Assembly: GCA_024305405.1 (NCBI GenBank)
Contig: JAKNDB010000068.1
Span: 3,658,501 to 3,722,500 of the forward strand
Direction: 5' to 3'
Length of the DNA stretch: 64,000 bases
From: Dirofilaria immitis
Lineage: Eukaryota > Nematoda > Chromadorea > Rhabditida > Onchocercidae
The notes below the pieces were generated by a model. The model ran no database searches and was not told the DNA's origin. It worked only from the letters and a program-made list of their open reading frames with translations. Each line of letters starts with the position of its first letter. Position 1 is the stretch's first letter. The position numbers and the translations under genes were made by a program. Shown in pieces: positions 61,575 to 64,000 of the stretch.

Positions 61575-62551
61575 ATTGAAAATATCACATTATTTTTCAT
61601 TACTATGAAAGTGATTTGATCAAAATGCTTTAAATTATATATGATGAAAATTTCGTCATATTTTTTATTTGTGTAATATTTGTTTAGTTGCTTAAATTTT
61701 ATTTATTCTTAAGCGAAAAATAATTTATGGCTTAACCAATCTAAAGCTAAAACCTTTTACAGCAAATAATTTATGTCTTCTACCAAACTTTGCGATTAAT
61801 TTAAGTTCCATCAAAAGATTTTAACCAATAATCATTTGAGTACTATGAAATATACGATTTCAAATGTCAAAGCAGTCCCTATCGATAATATTCGTACGCT
61901 ACTACATAAAATCTTATTTTCTAGGAACTTCGAAAGAAGAAGAGAGTATGTATTTTTTTCTTATCAATTTTTCTTAACTTCAGTCAATTATTACTTTCCG
62001 TAAATGCGGAAATGTCTCAGCATACTGATGATCACTGTTCGTCACAATGTCGCTGCTATATTATTGCATTCAAGTAAAAAATTTAACGTTTTTAAAAACT
62101 AAAATGTACATCGAGCAATAATTTATTTGCTTTAATTCGTCTCATACATTATGTGATTACTGTTTGATTACAACCGGAGCTTTTTACTCTCTCTTAATTC
62201 TATAAGTTGGAGTTATATTACCGTAGTTGTAACCTAGTCATTTTACAAACTATATCTTATTTCTCACATTTCTCCGAATGAATTTTTCATATTACAAAAT
62301 AGAGATGTTTCGCTGTCACTAATTTTATTGCGAAATTATGATTCTTAAAATTTCTTGGTATAAAATATCGGATTTTTTAAAACATTTTAATGCTTCGATT
62401 CTAAATCTCATGTTTACATTTTATCACAAAATTTATCGTTAGTATTCTATCAATATACATAAATATAATGGTATAATCAGCAGAAATCTTAATTCTAAAC
62501 ATTCAAACTATTACATTTTAATAATAAAAGGACTAAAAACAGAGATTAAGC
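61575..62551. other. AT-rich intergenic sequence, nothing recognised
   Basis: No frame with coding character, no repeat and no RNA gene was recognised between the candidate acidic exon and the 3' end of the small minus-strand gene. Confidence 0.4.
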
Positions 62552-63617
62552 TTAATCCCAACGTTGCCTAATAATTAGTTCCTCTAAACTATTTTCGATA
62601 GTTCGATGTTCATGCAATAGATTACCAACATTCGCACGAGCTTTCAGTACTTTACCACTTCCAGCAATCTTTTTTAGGTTTTCCTGGCATACGACGTTGT
62701 TCTGCTTCCAAAAATTCTTTTTCTCGCTGTTCCTCAGGTGTACCATATTTTTAATATATTCATGTTCCATTTCCTGGAAAAAAATATGAGAAATGTAACA
62801 AGATAAAAAACAGACTATGAATAATTTAATAAAAAAACAGACTAAATTATTCATACTTAAATGTGCGCAGCGCTGACTCATTCTTGAAATCTAATATACT
62901 CTTGCAGATACAAAATAATAATTTCTTTTCCACTATTCTAACAACACATCAATAGATTAAAAAGTATAGTAAGCTATTCACTTCATCAAAATCTAGCCAA
63001 GTTTATTTTATATACCACAAACAAGTGAGACAGATTTTCCGCCATTTTTCTTCCTTTTTTTGATAAAACTTTTCTTGACTTTTTTAAGTTTCTTAAGTAA
63101 TTAAACTAACTAAAAATCGAACATTTTACTAAATATTCCATGAGAAACATCAAATTTGAAATCTTTCTTCGAAATCTTTAAGAAAAAAAATAAAAATCAA
63201 TGCTTAATAGAAATAATGGAAACCTTTGTTAAAAAGGTGTTGCGAGGCACTTCATTACTTCATATTCCCGTTTCAATTTATTCTGCAATTCTCTGATAGC
63301 ATTGTTACTGATTGGATAATCTGGCCTACCTTTTCTAAAATTAGTAAATATTGTACTACAAAAAAATGAAATACATGGGATACTTCAAGTTAATCGCAAT
63401 ATCATAACTTTTGCAGCAATTCCATATCAAACCCTTTCATCTCCTCACTACTTCATTTCATATCCTCGCTCACATTTAAAAACCTTTTTTAACATATATT
63501 TTAGAAATACATACATTTTCAGTTTTGGAAGCGGGGTCCACGGTATCCGACTTCCCAAACACGACGATTCCATTCTGGAAGATTTAAATTCCTCCGCAAC
63601 CAGATTGACAATCGCAT
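62552..63617 (-). CDS. Small conserved-looking protein of unknown function with an Arg-rich N-terminus
   Basis: Three exons join in phase: 63617..63515, 63334..63259 and 62773..62552, about 134 residues. The ATG is followed by MRLSIWLRRNLNLPEWNRRV, rich in Arg and Trp and without acidic residues for the first 15 positions. That is compatible with a mitochondrial presequence or a ribosomal-type protein, but this is only a hint. Exon 2 reads KGRPDYPISNNAIRELQNKL. Exon 1 is one base short (103 where 104 fits). In exon 3 the annotated frame stays open, but between about 62750 and 62670 the alternative frame (YGTPEEQREKEFLEAEQRR) is more protein-like. This suggests two compensating length errors in A runs. 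The end (NLLHEHRTIENSLEELIIRQ) is clear. I do not recognise the family. Confidence 0.65.
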
Positions 63618-64000
63618 GGTACTTTATGTCATAGATCTGTTGTTTATGTCATTTCCTAACTTTGATTCTTGAAATATTAATCTTACAAGCAATTTCATAG
63701 AAACCGACATTTTGGGCATTTCATTCTGTTTTTCATATACAATTTCTAATAATCAACAATAGTTCATTAAATTAACGGCTCTGAATTTGCAGAAATCTTG
63801 CAATATTTCTAAACAAATACTAGAATTCTACGGATGGTTAATTCGAGCATTTTTGATCAGCTATGAAAAAACAATCGTATGTTCTTACATCCTATTAGTC
63901 TTTTCGGAATGGAAAAAATTTCTTGAATCAGTTTTCTTATCGAATACAACCGAAATGTAATTTCAGTTGTTTTGTAGAAGAATTGCGAAACAAATAAACC
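63618..64000. other. Window end, upstream of the small minus-strand gene
   Basis: This is AT-rich sequence that should contain the promoter and trans-splice site of the 62552-63617 gene. I see no further gene before the window ends. Confidence 0.4.

Overview
The window is eukaryotic nuclear DNA, very AT-rich, with short exons, GT-AG introns whose acceptors end in TTTCAG or TTGCAG, and long gene-poor AT-rich stretches. Several start codons lie a few bases to a few tens of bases behind an acceptor-like TTTTAG or TTTCAG, as expected for spliced-leader trans-splicing. Together with the protein set this points to a nematode, probably of the spirurid/filarial kind (inference from composition and gene style, not from a search).

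Layout, left to right. (1) About 2.87-4.13 kb, minus strand: the last two exons of a cysteine-rich, probably GPI-anchored protein. (2) 5.7-15.7 kb: a repeat landscape dominated by a very recent inverted duplication (arms 6643-9282 and 11598-15694). The right arm alone carries an extra block of about 1.47 kb (11864-13333) encoding a C2H2 zinc-finger protein with an array of CtBP-type xLDLS motifs. The loop holds decayed zinc-finger pieces. (3) 16.1-17.5 kb plus: Mediator subunit MED18, complete and in frame. 18.3-19.7 kb minus: PDCD5, complete, convergent with MED18. About 0.4 kb upstream of PDCD5 lies a 47-bp minisatellite containing two TGATAA (GATA-factor) sites per unit. (4) 20.5-33.7 kb: about 13 kb with no gene I can support. 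(5) 33.8-38.3 kb plus: an eight-exon rhodopsin-like GPCR without DRY and NPxxY motifs. (6) 38.8-43.0 kb minus: a divergent EHD-type (RME-1-like) dynamin-superfamily ATPase with a Lys/Glu/Ser-rich tail where the EH domain should be. (7) 45.0-48.9 kb minus: a helical, BAR-like protein, also with a charged repetitive tail. (8) 52.6-57.5 kb minus: a nine-exon SOX-type HMG-box transcription factor. (9) 62.6-63.6 kb minus: a small three-exon protein of unknown function with an Arg-rich N-terminus.

Functional reading: MED18 and the SOX factor act in nuclear transcription, and the zinc-finger protein looks like a CtBP-recruiting repressor. The EHD-like ATPase and the BAR-like protein are neighbours on the same strand, and both belong to, or resemble, membrane-remodelling families. 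Nothing here forms an operon in the bacterial sense.

Quality caveat: most genes contain frame breaks that are almost all a single missing base in a short A or T run. In each case where exon phase can be checked, the exon length is short by exactly the inferred number of bases. This looks like homopolymer under-calling in the assembly rather than decay of six neighbouring genes. MED18 and most SOX exons are clean.
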